From NCBI GenBank assembly GCA_034231615.1, contig CM067319.1, positions 6,713,051 through 6,777,050 of the forward strand: a stretch of 64,000 nt of DNA, written 5' to 3'. The translations under genes were made by a program, and so were the position numbers. The stretch comes from Meghimatium bilineatum (taxonomy: Eukaryota; Mollusca; Gastropoda; Stylommatophora; Philomycidae). The notes below the pieces were generated by a model. It had not been told where the DNA came from, searched no databases, and was given only the letters and a program-made list of their open reading frames with translations. Positions 34,401 to 40,633 of the stretch are shown in pieces (positions within the stretch are counted from its first letter, which is position 1; every line of letters begins with the position of its first letter).

Positions 34401-37400
34401 TTTATAAAATTCTTCATGAGCCCCAACATTATATGTAACGGTGGTAAAATGATGTCTTCGTTAACTAATGGCTGGTGGATTACATTTTTATGCTCCTGCT
34501 GCACATGATCCCTGATAGGCCACACCTTTCTTGCATAATGTTCCTGTCTGTTGCGGCTGTCCCATTCACATAGGAAGCAACAAATTTCTGTATACCCAGT
34601 CTGCATGCCCGTGAGAATTGCAATGACATTTAGGTCTCCACAAATCTGCCATTGGTAGACTATGTAGACCATTGCCAAAAGTATAGCCATATTGTTATGT
34701 TTCTTTCATATGAACAGAGTAGGCGACTGGAATTGATGACAATAAATTTCCGTTATGCAATAACGCAACTTTTAGACTAGCTTTGGAAGAGTCGATGAAA
34801 AGTGGCCATTTGTTGACTATGTGCTCATGACTGAGGTGCACCATTAGTCCGTTTACATCTTTGCAACAGCTCTTTGGTAAGAGCGAGATCATGTATTAGA
34901 TCAGAAAGTTCTGAATGGTTAATTAAGTGAACTCCATCATTCACTGATATATAATCCAAGTCAGAATTAGTTTCTAACGCAGTCAATTTCTGATGCTTCA
35001 TTCATGTCTGACGGATATTATTCTGGTGCGATGGGTATCAGACATGTGATAGGATCATGAGGCATTGGTTTCAAAACAAATTCAATATTTGAGTAAACCA
35101 CAACTTCCTTGTTTTAAAAGTGAAACCATGGATATTTGTCACGCAGAAGAAACAATCAGTAGCATGATTTTTCAGTTCACTCCATATTACTGGAACTCTA
35201 AAAGGCATTGACTGAAAGTTAAGCGATTTTTATAACCAACCTGCCAATATATTTGCACAAACAAACTGAATTTGGCTTCCAAAATTTATTTGCATCATCA
35301 ACTTTTGAATCAAAATAAAGTTCATATGCTTTCTTTAATAATGGTGTAAGTAAAGTTTTTCTTGTGAACACGATCGGTAATAATATCCCTACACATAACA
35401 GAACAAATCAGCAGAATTTATACAACTTCTAGAAGCCATATTTCGCTCAGAATTATTTCATAATACAGTAACTGAAAAATAGTGCAACATATGTCAGACA
35501 TGTTTTAGCAGTATAAAAAGTAGAATTATTTTGCATTATATAAATTTAAAAAAAGTTATATTGTATAAATGAAATGGGACATATAATGGTTTTCCAAAAA
35601 ATATAAATTATAATTATCTTAAGAACCCGATGTGACATAAATGGATTTCAAATGTGAAATCAGCTCTAGAAACTGACCTAAGAACATGTATTCTTATATA
35701 AGAACATAAACGCCCATGTGCTGCCAGGGCCTGAAAGGGGAGCAAAGAATAGCAACACTGTTTACCTTCCACGCATGTTGTAAAAGGCGACTACAGAGGT
35801 TATGGGATGGAGTTGGCTGTCCTATCCCATATAGGGTAAGTGACCCAAAGCCATGCTGAAGTCTGATGTGTCAGGCCAAAAGGTGCAGATATTGCAGCAA
35901 TGCTGTAAACCATGACACAACGTATTCCATTCTCCAGACTACATCCTGCTAATCTGCAGGAGTTTGAGAACGAACGCAAAAGAAGAAAGTAAAATGTTAA
36001 AACAGTGTATTATTTCCTTTACACTGTGTTGACCCAGGAGCCATTAATGATTTTTTAAATATTACCAATTGAACAGAAAATGTGTACATTAGATCACCCG
36101 ACTAAGAAGGCAGAGCACTAATAGCTGAGCGCCTACTGAGGTGGGAATAAGGAATTAATGGTGATGTAATTCTTATAGGAACAGGTAGCTTTTGACAGCC
36201 CATAGTCTTTCTGACAATAAGGTTCACTGTTTCAACGGCATGGTTGTGTTAGTTGGCTTAATAGATGCATGTTTTGGTTCCCAAAAAGAGGTATTGCAGT
36301 GCATAACCAAGATAGTCAAGTCCTGCCAGGAGCATAGCATATACTTGTGGGCTATTTCCTCATATCAGATGTATTGACTCATCTGCAGTGATAGCACACC
36401 CGGTATTCCTACATGCAATATTCATTGGCCTCAATCTTTTTGTTGTCCATGGGGATGATGTGACAGAGAACCAAAAGAAATGGAGACAATACTTGCATTT
36501 AACCAATAAGTGGGGGACGACAGAACATACAATATGAGATGTATAAAACATTAATATCAAGTGAAATATTCTTTCCAGAATATTGTCTTCATCATGGATA
36601 CTCTAAACTCCTCTGTTCAGAGCAAGCAGGCAGGCATTGGCCAGAGACATGCTCATACATCCTTCGATGTTGGTGGTCTATCATCTTCTTGGTCTTCTTT
36701 TTCTCTCACCTGCCACTCTGCCTTCCAGAATCAGCATTTTGATGCCATCATGTCTCTTTAAGTGTCCAAAATACTGTAGCTTCCTTCTTATGATGGTATT
36801 TAGAAGCCACCCTCTATTTAGTTGCAGTAATTTCAAAATTTCAATGTTCTTCCATTTCTCTGTCCATGATATTTGTAGGATCTTTCTGTAGCACTTCATT
36901 TCAAATGAATTTATTCGGCGCAACTACGGTTTAAGTCTTCACTATGACCTTTGTTCTAGTTTCGAGGTATTACCTAACCTTTGCAGAGTGATTAGTAGAA
37001 TTTGTATTTAAAATTAAGGTATATTAATTGAAAAGGCATATTAATTTGTAATTAGTATTTAGATTAGGAATGGGGGTAATGGTTAGGATCAATAATAAAT
37101 TTTTTTTTAAATTAGTTTTAAAAATTATAATTTTAAATATGGTTGATGTCGTTTGTGTCAGGAGATGTGACGTCACGGCATCCATTAATTTCATTGGTGT
37201 TAACACGGAAATCCGTGGCGTCAGCTAGTTAAAAATGTAAATATTGTGTAGCACAGTATGAAGACTTAAACGGTGGTTTTAAAAATTTATTCTTCTGGAT
37301 ATTGTCTGCTTTAACGTCCAAGTCTCACATCCATATGTTGTCACTGGGAAAAGACATTATCTTTTTTTTTGGTAGCATATCCTATTCAGGTCGTAGCCAT

Positions 37401-40398
37401 CAGCCCAGCATTTTTTTTTTATGTAGCGAATTTTCATTATGTGATGATCATGACATGATCTTAAAGGGTTATATATACTAATTTGCCACAGCTTTATCAT
37501 TTGTGTTAAATTGAGATTTAATCTTCTTTTAATCTCAACTGAATAATCTCTGGAATTGTTTATATTTGTTCCCAGGTGTTCAAATTTGTTTATTGATTCT
37601 AGTTTCTATTTCTTCTTCTGCGTTCATTCTCAAACTCCCATTGAATCTCTCTTGTAGCAGGACCATGGTCCTATTAGATTTCCAGCAGGATGTAGTCCAG
37701 AGAATGGAAATGCGTTTTTTCACCGTTTTATTTGCACCAATGGCCCAACACATCTGTCTTCGGCGGGTAGTTTCTATTTAAGTCTATAATCTATAATGTC
37801 CATTTTGATTGATCAAAAGTCTAATACTGGGGCCTATCATTCTATGACTTAAACTTAAGAGTGTCAAGGTGCAAGTTGCTTTTAATTCTTCGTTGTGACC
37901 TTTGTTCTAGTTTCGAGGTATTACCTAATCTTTGTTGTGTGATTTGGCAAGCTTAAGGTTAGGTTCTTTAGAGTATGGTTAAGATTAGAAATAATATTTC
38001 TAATGTGTGTGTGTGTGCACCTCGCTCCATGTGTAGCGCGCAGAAATAATGAGCGCTCAGTAAGAAATCACTGGAAATTTTGGCCGAAATTTTTTTTAAA
38101 TATGTAAATTGGAAAATAAACAGATTATGCATAAGTTCATTTGTGTCTAGAGTTGAACTCAGCTATTGTTGGGATGTGACGTCACGGCAGCCATTAATTT
38201 CATTGGTGTTACATGGAAATCCGTGACGTCCGCTAGTTAAAAATGTGTAAACACAGTAGGAATTAGCACTAATCGAAATATTTCTGCAAAAAGATATTTA
38301 GAGTAATGTCCCTTGATAAAAATGCATTGTGCCGACATTTTCATTTTTTCATGGACCATGTGTGTACTATCCAATGGAATTGTCATTTAGTGACGCCACG
38401 CAGCTTTAGATCATATAAAAGTGAACTGTATACTATTTATCATCCATTTCTGCAGTGTATTAAGATTAGGTATGTTTGAGATACCTTATCTACAATTAAC
38501 ACCAAGCAATTAAACAAGACGAGGTAGGTGTTTTTTGTCTTTGCACACGTATATTTTTTAGTTTTGATTAAAATTATATGTGAAACCATGTCTAACATAT
38601 TCAGCAACCATTTCTCTCTTTATGTACCAAATTTTAACATTTCTAGAAGTACCTTGTAATTATTATTAAATTTTAAAAATGCTATGGTGATCGACCGACC
38701 ACGCTACTAACTTTAGAGTTCGTTTTCGGCTGTTCAATGTTGCCGCGCCGTTAATTATCGATATTCGTGTATAATGTTAAAAATTTAAGTTACAGTTTAA
38801 TGAATTTCTACATCTTATCATCCTTTAGTTAATTTAATGTGAGACTATGTACTAGTGTTTATTGAAATGTCTTCAAACAGTATTGTATTAAATTATTCAA
38901 TGGTACAGATAAAAAAACATGTCAGCGCGTCAGAATGCTTGCAGCCCATGTTACCATGACGATGACAAGTGTTTGTGTCTCACTGTCACTGTAATGGAAC
39001 TCAGATAGCTTCTATTCAAACATTATTAGTAGGTCTAGGTATAAATTAGAATTACCGTAAAGATAATTTTTAAGATGCATTATTGGATATTCTATTTAAT
39101 TCTGATAGTGACAGTGATGTTATGACTGGAGACCTAATGCATAAGGCTTTAGGCATCTGGGTTCCCTCATCCCTCCCACCCACACTTTGCTTTCTTGCGT
39201 GGCGTATCTCCGTCTCAGGGCTTCCGTCTATCCACCACATATTTTCTTCTTTTCTTTTTTCCTCTTGTATTCTCCACCTCTGCATTTTTTCATCCTCTGT
39301 TCCAAACCTCCCACTTAGTTATTCGCCATACAGTTCCTGTACTCTAGTCAGTTGGCATTCGCTATGTCCTACCTTACCTCCAGAATTTTCTTATTAATTA
39401 GCCCCAATTATGCCTGGCAATTGGTACAGTATATTCAACAGATGCGTCTTGCCTTCCCGAACACAAAAAAGTATAATTTGTATGGTGTTTTATCATAAAT
39501 AAGTGAAATAATTAATAATTAGACAATTAAATTACAAGTAAATTATGCAAATTAGCCACCATTTTGAATATTAATTAGCCCCAATTATGCCTGACAATTG
39601 GTACAGTATATTCAACAGATGCGTCTTGCCTTCCCGAACACTAAAATGTATAGTTTTATGCATATATTATCATAAATAACTGAAATATTTCATAAAATGC
39701 TAGTTCTGCTTCAATTCTTGGTCACAACTTTCATCATCAGTCCGTTCATATTTTATTATATGTTCCCATGTAATTATCTTTTCCTGAAATTTCGACACAC
39801 AAAAAATGCACAACTTTTCACAGAATCGACCTACAGACTTGGTTGAGGTATCGTTGAATTGCAAATTTTCAAGGGCTATCTAACTGTGGTGTTTATAATG
39901 TTATAAACCCAATTTGAAAATTTAGTGCTAATGCCTAAACACAGTGTGCTATTTATTATAATTATAGCACAGCACAGTGAAGAATCAAAAGCAACTTTTA
40001 CCCACTGTAAATAGTTAGCTTACGATCTAACAACTGTAAATAATAATGTGGACTTCATTTAAGATGTGATAACTCAATTTAATTAACTGTATTGCTACTA
40101 TCCAGTATCTACCATGTCACAGCCGGTGTATTAAACTCTACAACCGAGTCAGACTTACTTCTAACTTCGTGTTGCACTGAAATATAGTCTGTGCTTTGTG
40201 ACTTAGTTGAGCAAAAGCTGCACTAAGTGCTGTCATTTTTTGACGGCCATCGAAAGTAAGTTCACTTTGATCAGGATCAATTTCACCAAGCAGAATATCT
40301 AAATCTACAAAAGCCTTATCGAACTCTTTTTCTAATATCTCCAACCAACGGAACGATAGTGCGGCAGCCATGATCGTCTGTTTGCGTTTTGCTGTCAT
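13183..40398 (-). CDS. GOPC: GOPC: Golgi-associated PDZ and coiled-coil protein (complete, nine coding exons)
   Basis: GOPC (PIST/CAL) is a trans-Golgi scaffold. Its coiled coil binds small GTPases and SNARE partners, and its PDZ domain binds C-termini of membrane cargo and affects their sorting. Nine exons with GT-AG junctions join in frame: 40398-40159, 32646-32482, 29742-29567, 22893-22728, 20419-20324, 17933-17769, 15691-15600, 14440-14318, 13429-13183. They give 1470 bases, 489 residues plus stop; human GOPC is about 460. Landmarks are [19 protein letters not shown] near the N-terminus, coiled coils at about residues 80-200, [19 protein letters not shown] at about 222-240, and a PDZ at about 263-350. 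The PDZ has carboxylate-binding loop GLGMSI (275-280) and His326 at helix alpha-B, the class I signature. The acidic [18 protein letters not shown] stretch follows. Residues after about 405 are Ser-rich and unlike the vertebrate tail. Introns range from 888 to 7512 bases and are full of repeats. No broken exon was seen. Confidence 0.95.
13835..13858 (+). repeat. poly-G tract in GOPC intron 8
   Basis: Twenty-three G with one A interruption. The GOPC pre-mRNA carries the C-rich complement. Confidence 0.9.
13978..14230 (-). repeat. short interspersed element A (GOPC intron 8)
   Basis: On plus it follows the A order from ttcttctttattcttctcat, agtccagat, atttgcaccttctggccag, acacataagacttcagcgtg, gggacaaccaactcc to tttgcttccctttcaggcc. 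Diverged at the tail end. Confidence 0.65.
14318..14440 (-). CDS. GOPC: GOPC exon 8
   Basis: Acceptor ttgcccag, donor gtcagt. Its first base completes the Arg codon split after GGTTTTAG of exon 7. It reads [16 protein letters not shown]... ...[15 protein letters not shown] aligns with the YRLYLDE segment after the acidic stretch in vertebrate GOPC; the rest is divergent. A different frame through the same bases is also open but does not join its neighbours. Confidence 0.85.
14556..14645. repeat. short tandem repeat, about 34 bp x 3
   Basis: 'ggggacattcccatagacac' plus 'aatagcaat' repeated three times with small length changes, in GOPC intron 7. Confidence 0.75.
15055..15360 (-). repeat. short interspersed element A with 11-bp target duplication
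   Basis: The element 15066-15349 (284 bp) is flanked by acaaaaatgat at 15055-15065 and 15350-15360. On plus it starts with the complementary tail (cttcttcttcttctgcg) and ends in cgggtcccggcaacacacag. With 15828-16123 and 29816-30116 it defines the full-length A unit and shows target-primed insertion. It is in GOPC intron 7. Confidence 0.9.
15600..15691 (-). CDS. GOPC: GOPC exon 7 (end of PDZ and acidic stretch)
   Basis: Acceptor ttctaag, donor gtgagt. It encodes [20 protein letters not shown] followed by [11 protein letters not shown]. The VVFVAP strand closes the PDZ fold, and the acidic D/E block matches the vertebrate EVDSDDENVEYEDE region. It ends in a split AG|A Arg codon. Confidence 0.95.
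15828..16123 (+). repeat. short interspersed element A with 10-bp target duplication
   Basis: The element 15838-16113 (276 bp) is flanked by attgataaca (15828-15837 and 16114-16123). Sense on plus: tgttgctggggcccaaaagg near the 5' end, gatgtatcaggccaaaagc, catcctgctaatctgcagg, gagtttgagagcg, aaagcagaagaag tail. It is inverted relative to the copy 500 bases to its left. It is in GOPC intron 6. Confidence 0.9.
16314..17563 (-). mobile_element. piggyBac-derived non-autonomous element 1
   Basis: The element 16318-17559 lies between TTAA (16314-16317) and TTAA (17560-17563). Ends are CCCTTTCCACACTATGAG and, inverted, CCAGATCCCAATAAGAG (imperfect TIRs). Coding remnants on minus are a start [20 protein letters not shown], an acidic N-terminus, and [14 protein letters not shown]...[13 protein letters not shown], the YWST..RF...YFHLN region of piggyBac transposases. 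The DDD catalytic core is absent. Stops interrupt the frame. A B element is inserted at 17228-17390. Confidence 0.75.
17216..17402 (-). repeat. short interspersed element B with 12-bp target duplication
   Basis: The element 17228-17390 (163 bp) is flanked by agttttacgtct at 17216-17227 and 17391-17402. Its sense (minus) starts CCCGCCGAAGACGGATGTG and ends in (GAA)n. It lies inside piggyBac element 1, so B moved after that element. Confidence 0.92.
17564..17712. repeat. tandem repeat, 31-bp unit, about 5 copies
   Basis: Unit cattaatttactcatatac + aacagtagttc, at the left edge of GOPC exon 6, 57 bases from its donor. Confidence 0.8.
17769..17933 (-). CDS. GOPC: GOPC exon 6 (PDZ core)
   Basis: Acceptor tttggacag, donor gtgaat, phase 0 at both ends, 55 residues. 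It reads [20 protein letters not shown], then [20 protein letters not shown], then [15 protein letters not shown]. This is nearly identical to vertebrate GOPC PDZ, including the alpha-B His of class I PDZ domains. Confidence 0.97.
17943..18712. repeat. minisatellite, 25-bp unit (28-bp variants), about 30 copies
   Basis: Unit cttgtcaagagacacagtaa + cacag, with a 'ctg' insertion in some units and tattaag variants. Higher-order blocks of several units repeat (compare 17993-18215 with 18255-18420). The array starts about 10 bases from GOPC exon 6, so the exon's polypyrimidine tract is at the array edge. Confidence 0.92.
18791..19413. mobile_element. 615-bp TTAA-type miniature element
   Basis: The element 18795-19409 has TTAA on both sides (18791-18794, 19410-19413). 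TIRs are CCCCTTTAGCTGCC and, inverted, CCCTTTAGCTGCTT. No transposase is visible. A decayed B-like segment (ttctcaaact..gcttgtaacaggacaatgg) lies at 19015-19065. The TIR family is the same as 9468-9569. It is in GOPC intron 5. Confidence 0.75.
19570..19795 (+). repeat. short interspersed element A (diverged)
   Basis: Sense on plus: aaggaccaaaaggggagcaa, agaatagctacactc, gaagtcggttgtgtcagg, ctggactaaatcctgctaat, then acacagaagaagaaag tail. Confidence 0.7.
19868..20155 (-). repeat. short interspersed element A
   Basis: On plus: ccttctgtgttcattctcac, attagcagcatgtaatctag, gtgttatggttt, cttacacatctgaccagtgg, gatgggacagccaactccac, and ending tcccttTcagg-like. It forms an inverted pair with the copy at 19570-19795. 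Confidence 0.7.
20324..20419 (-). CDS. GOPC: GOPC exon 5 (PDZ start)
   Basis: Acceptor cctccag, donor gtgagt, phase 0, 32 residues. It reads [17 protein letters not shown] then [15 protein letters not shown]. It carries the first PDZ strand and the GLGMSI carboxylate-binding loop. The exon's N-terminal third aligns with the vertebrate DQDSLKKSQGVG linker. Confidence 0.93.
20505..20725. repeat. tandem repeat, 32-bp unit, about 7 copies
   Basis: Unit gttcatgttaacatccagtg + ttagttataaaa, alternating ttagttataa and ttaattatga forms. It starts 85 bases upstream (transcript sense) of GOPC exon 5. The array's TTAA at 20722-20725 is the left border of the adjacent piggyBac sequence. Confidence 0.85.
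20722..22559 (+). mobile_element. nested piggyBac-derived elements 2a/2b
   Basis: TTAA (20722) + CCGTTTCCCCCTCAGAG opens 2a. A second TTAA (20929-20932) + CCGATTTTCGAGTCGCTGCC opens 2b, which ends ...GTGAAAGGG + TTAA (22556-22559). 2b carries the same coding remnant as element 1: ATG at 21703, [20 protein letters not shown], then after stops [20 protein letters not shown] and [13 protein letters not shown]. This is the N-terminal half of a piggyBac transposase without the DDD core. 2a and 2b share their first about 180 bases (acttgtttcRttgcgatcga; accatgaccattg). A PLE-like foldback is inserted in 2b. Confidence 0.7.
20955..21529. mobile_element. PLE-like foldback insertion, 549 bp, 13-bp target duplication
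   Basis: The insert 20968-21516 is flanked by tcgatttttgtta at 20955-20967 and 21517-21529. It consists of 68 unique bases, then an inverted repeat with 238-base arms (21036-21273 and 21279-21516) around a 5-base centre; I saw no mismatch in the stretches compared. Each arm carries cttgaaaaaggttcaatttg then agccgatacgttgagaatt then gtcctg, close to the terminal motif of the Penelope-like element at 56086-56131. No coding capacity. It is in GOPC intron 4. Confidence 0.8.
22728..22893 (-). CDS. GOPC: GOPC exon 4
   Basis: Acceptor tatctcag, donor gtaagt. The first base completes a split Arg codon. It reads [55 protein letters not shown], nearly identical to vertebrate GOPC over the whole exon. 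Confidence 0.97.
24124..24810 (+). pseudogene. LINE reverse transcriptase, second half (broken)
   Basis: The longest open piece of the LINE RT, 228 residues: [19 protein letters not shown] (motif B), [13 protein letters not shown] (motif C, Tyr to Gln), [12 protein letters not shown] (D), [16 protein letters not shown] (E) and a thumb region. It ends at a TGA inside the conserved QNAGLRLISGG block. Upstream it is cut from motif A by a TAG at the Trp of DKVW. The element cannot make an active RT in this copy. Confidence 0.8.
25082..25651 (+). pseudogene. LINE RNase H domain (open, but out of frame with RT)
   Basis: 189 open residues containing all four catalytic acids of a type I RNase H: Asp in [10 protein letters not shown] (about 25230), Glu in FRAEAVAL (about 25350), Asp in FTDCRSLL (about 25430), and [11 protein letters not shown] (about 25555-25590). 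A frameshift near 25085 separates it from the RT. A later one near 25650 puts the CCHC knuckle (25784-26005) in another frame. Confidence 0.8.
26130..26330 (-). mobile_element. LINE-C 3' fragment
   Basis: 'gtgatatattctttcttgaa', 'cattgtcttcattgtggata', 'ctctgaacgcctctg' matches the 3' flank of LINE-C copies at 7.2 and 36.56 kb. Confidence 0.6.
26338..26539. repeat. tandem repeat, 21-bp unit, about 9 copies
   Basis: Unit ttttgtgttatatactatat + a. The period is a multiple of 3, so repetitive Tyr/Ile/Leu/Cys frames are open on both strands; these are not genes. Confidence 0.92.
26791..27105. repeat. minisatellite, 48-bp unit built of two 24-bp halves
   Basis: Unit gataatgatgctgatgatga, caaagataatggtgttgatg, gtgacaca, about 6.5 copies, nearly all in codon register. 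The frame 26764-27111 would encode an Asp/Asn-rich repeat ([16 protein letters not shown]). No signal peptide, splice sites or conserved flank support a real gene. Confidence 0.88.
27127..27605 (-). repeat. short interspersed element A, split by a LINE
   Basis: Left part 27127-27185 (ttcttctttttctgcgttc ... gtaatccagag). Right part 27501-27605 (aactgaatg, ttttgtgtcatggtttacag, ctgacttcagcatggcttc). They are continuous in the A consensus across the duplicated tccagag (27179-27185, 27494-27500). Confidence 0.85.
27186..27493 (+). mobile_element. LINE-A 3' fragment inserted in element A
   Basis: Starts atgcctttgagatgtgg (…AFEMW) and ends ggcacttaatgatgagga(ct), the LINE-A 3' end with its (TGA)-type tail. 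It is 308 bp, strongly 5'-truncated, with a 7-bp target duplication tccagag. It includes the [16 protein letters not shown] region of the polyprotein C-terminus, frame-broken. Confidence 0.85.
27643..27820 (-). repeat. short interspersed element B with 12-bp target duplication
   Basis: The element 27655-27808 is flanked by ggaaacataatc (27643-27654, 27809-27820). On plus it starts ttcttctgtgttcattctc and ends cagtcttcagcgga. Confidence 0.9.
27821..28189. other. GOPC intron 3 spacer
   Basis: No recognised repeat or gene. Confidence 0.4.
28190..28525 (-). repeat. short interspersed element A with internal insertion
   Basis: On plus: ttcttctgtactcattctca, cactcctgcaggtaagcagg, then about 80 extra bases (28290-28365) between the 'gatatttgtgc' and 'gtctgacacatccagcttc' blocks, then atggcttctgggtcactttc and cccctttcaggccccaaca. 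Confidence 0.65.
28868..29062 (+). repeat. short interspersed element A, 3'-truncated
   Basis: Sense on plus: agcaaagaataacaatac, aagaggtgactaaggaggct, ttggctatctcaactcatat, agggtcaaagtgaacc, gtctgatgtgtcaggctg. The tail half is missing; a family V segment follows directly. Confidence 0.65.
29085..29235 (-). repeat. tRNA-derived SINE, family V
   Basis: The minus strand reads CTAACGTAGTGGTTACGGTA (A-box-like), then a degraded B-box (CAGTTTAGAATCTGG), then a body with gattattgcttgaagctatg. The body matches 60725-60865, 55766-55935 and 10800-10930. Confidence 0.6.
29567..29742 (-). CDS. GOPC: GOPC exon 3 (coiled coil)
   Basis: Acceptor attttcag, donor gtatgt, 58 residues plus two bases of a split Arg codon. 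It reads [58 protein letters not shown]. Heptad-like coiled coil; the [17 protein letters not shown] block is near identical to vertebrates. Confidence 0.97.
29816..30116 (-). repeat. short interspersed element A, near full length, 14-bp target duplication
   Basis: The element 29830-30102 (273 bp) is flanked by tctgagacattctt (29816-29829, 30103-30116). It is the least diverged A copy here: gttctcaaactcctgcagat, tagcaggatgtagtccggag, cctttcggcctgacacatcc, cttcgggccccggcaacac. It sits about 75 bases upstream (transcript sense) of GOPC exon 3. Confidence 0.93.
30190..30445 (+). mobile_element. LINE C-terminal fragment with C2H2-like tail
   Basis: The plus strand encodes [20 protein letters not shown] and [14 protein letters not shown], the zinc-finger-like ending (C..C-x12-H-x3-H) common at the C-terminus of some LINE polyproteins, followed by a tail-like tgatactgttgtcatcatcg. 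It is a fragment only. Confidence 0.55.
30908..31032 (+). repeat. short interspersed element B, 5'-truncated
   Basis: Sense on plus: gtgatacaacgcttttccac, ctacatcctgctag, aaatctagtatgaccattgt, cctgctacaagag, gagtttgagaatgaatgcag, then aagaaaaag tail. Confidence 0.75.
31225..31790 (-). mobile_element. Nimb-type LINE 3' fragment, interrupted by element A
   Basis: Minus-strand pieces match the LINE at 23-26 kb. [17 protein letters not shown] (31700-31770) corresponds to [34 protein letters not shown] (31360-31440) corresponds to the [17 protein letters not shown] knuckle. Between them, 31485-31617 is a partial A element (ctcaaactcctgtagatcag ... gctcccctttcaggccc). Confidence 0.7.
32345..32432 (+). 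repeat. short interspersed element B, partial
   Basis: Sense on plus: gcaatctagttgaaccatta, tccttctacaggaaggatcc, agcaggaatttgagaatt. Tail region only. It lies 50 bases downstream (transcript sense) of GOPC exon 2. Confidence 0.6.
32482..32646 (-). CDS. GOPC: GOPC exon 2 (coiled coil)
   Basis: Acceptor caatatag, donor gtaagc, phase 0, 55 residues. It reads [55 protein letters not shown]. It matches vertebrate QLVDLKSEL...EKEVHDQLLQLHSIQLQLH...IKAKL. Confidence 0.95.
32934..33629. repeat. minisatellite, 49-bp unit, about 14 copies
   Basis: Unit atgccacctaagtgtattgt, ggaatacagtgttacatctg, tattttttc. Copies are almost identical (rare acatgtg, acttctg, acatttg changes), indicating recent homogenisation. 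It is in GOPC intron 1. Confidence 0.95.
33873..35225 (-). pseudogene. pseudogene of a widespread transposon-like protein family
   Basis: Minus-strand fragments in order: [20 protein letters not shown] (about 35215-35155), [15 protein letters not shown] and ELSDLIHDL (about 34970-34900), [19 protein letters not shown] (about 34790), [19 protein letters not shown] (about 34570), [20 protein letters not shown] (about 34440-34400), [42 protein letters not shown] (34235-34050). I recognise this as a multicopy protein family found in arthropods and other invertebrates and usually left uncharacterised. The copy number and the conserved Asp/His/Glu blocks suggest a transposase-like origin, which is inference. 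It is broken by several frameshifts and stops. Confidence 0.65.
35226..35710. other. GOPC intron 1 spacer
   Basis: AT-rich, no recognised gene; possibly the continuation of the pseudogene's 5' side. Confidence 0.35.
35711..35988 (+). repeat. short interspersed element A
   Basis: Sense on plus: cccatgtgctgccagggcct, gaaaggggagcaaagaatag, ggcgactacagaggttatgg, gtctgatgtgtcaggcc, gagtttgagaacgaacgc, aaaagaagaaag tail. No clear target duplication seen. Confidence 0.85.
36552..37420 (-). mobile_element. LINE-C fragment interrupted by a TIR element
   Basis: The minus strand encodes [19 protein letters not shown] (37280-37340) and [20 protein letters not shown] (36900-36850), then [20 protein letters not shown] and ERKRRPRR. 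The two parts are separated by 36917-37283; removing that insert and one copy of the 9-base duplication makes the reading frame continuous. The 3' flank matches 7.19 and 26.16 kb. Confidence 0.8.
36908..37292. mobile_element. 367-bp TIR element D, 9-bp target duplication
   Basis: The insert 36917-37283 is flanked by aatttattc (36908-36916, 37284-37292). Inverted termini centre on CGGTTTAAGTCTTCA / CCGTTTAAGTCTTCA, each starting 10 bases from its end; the outer 10 bases do not match well. No ORF. It holds gatgtgacgtcacggcatcc and gaaatccgtggcgtcagcta, also present in a second copy at 37862-38262. A 9-bp duplication suits a Mutator-like element, 8 bp a hAT element; family is unassigned. Confidence 0.7.
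37600..37779 (-). repeat. short interspersed element B with 12-bp target duplication
   Basis: The element 37612-37767 is flanked by tagtttctattt (37600-37611, 37768-37779). On plus: cttcttctgcgttcattctc ... tctgtcttcggcggg. Confidence 0.92.
37862..38262. repeat. second, diverged copy of element D
   Basis: It shares with 36917-37283: tgacctttgttctagtttcg, aggtattacctaa, gggatgtgacgtcacggcag, ccattaatttcattggtgtt, gaaatccgtgacgtc, gctagttaaaaatgt. Termini are eroded. Confidence 0.6.
38263..40158. other. GOPC intron 1 spacer with a 73-bp direct duplication
   Basis: No gene recognised. Segments 39393-39465 and 39570-39642 are the same 73 bases with one change (tgcctggcaa/tgcctgacaa), 177 bases apart. 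The phrase NSDSDSD is encoded at about 39095-39120 (+), but no domain follows. Confidence 0.45.
40159..40398 (-). CDS. GOPC: GOPC exon 1 (start codon)
   Basis: 80 residues. It begins [20 protein letters not shown], then [60 protein letters not shown], and donor gtaagt at 40158. An alternative start is the second Met at residue 10. The vertebrate protein has a longer Gly/Ala-rich leader before FRWLE. The upstream start is taken because no other in-frame Met precedes it before stops. Confidence 0.93.
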
Positions 40399-40633
40399 GC
40401 AGAGATAGGCGAAATTAATGTTTAGTATTTAATGTACGTTACTATTATTTAAGTATTTGCATTTGAAGAGGGCTATTTAAATAGTGTAAAACAAATAAAT
40501 TACAAATAGAAACAAATATATTAAAGTAAAAAAAATTTACGAATGCGAAATAGACACGCACAAAAAAAACAAATCGATTTTTCTACCACAAGGGCAAATA
40601 ACGCGTTGAACGGAAATGTGTAAAAATCAACGT
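40399..40633 (-). promoter_or_regulatory. likely GOPC 5' UTR/promoter region (narrow)
   Basis: Only about 230 bases separate the GOPC start from the 3' end of a LINE. AT-rich, no TATA or CpG-like block is clear. Inferred from position only. Confidence 0.3.
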
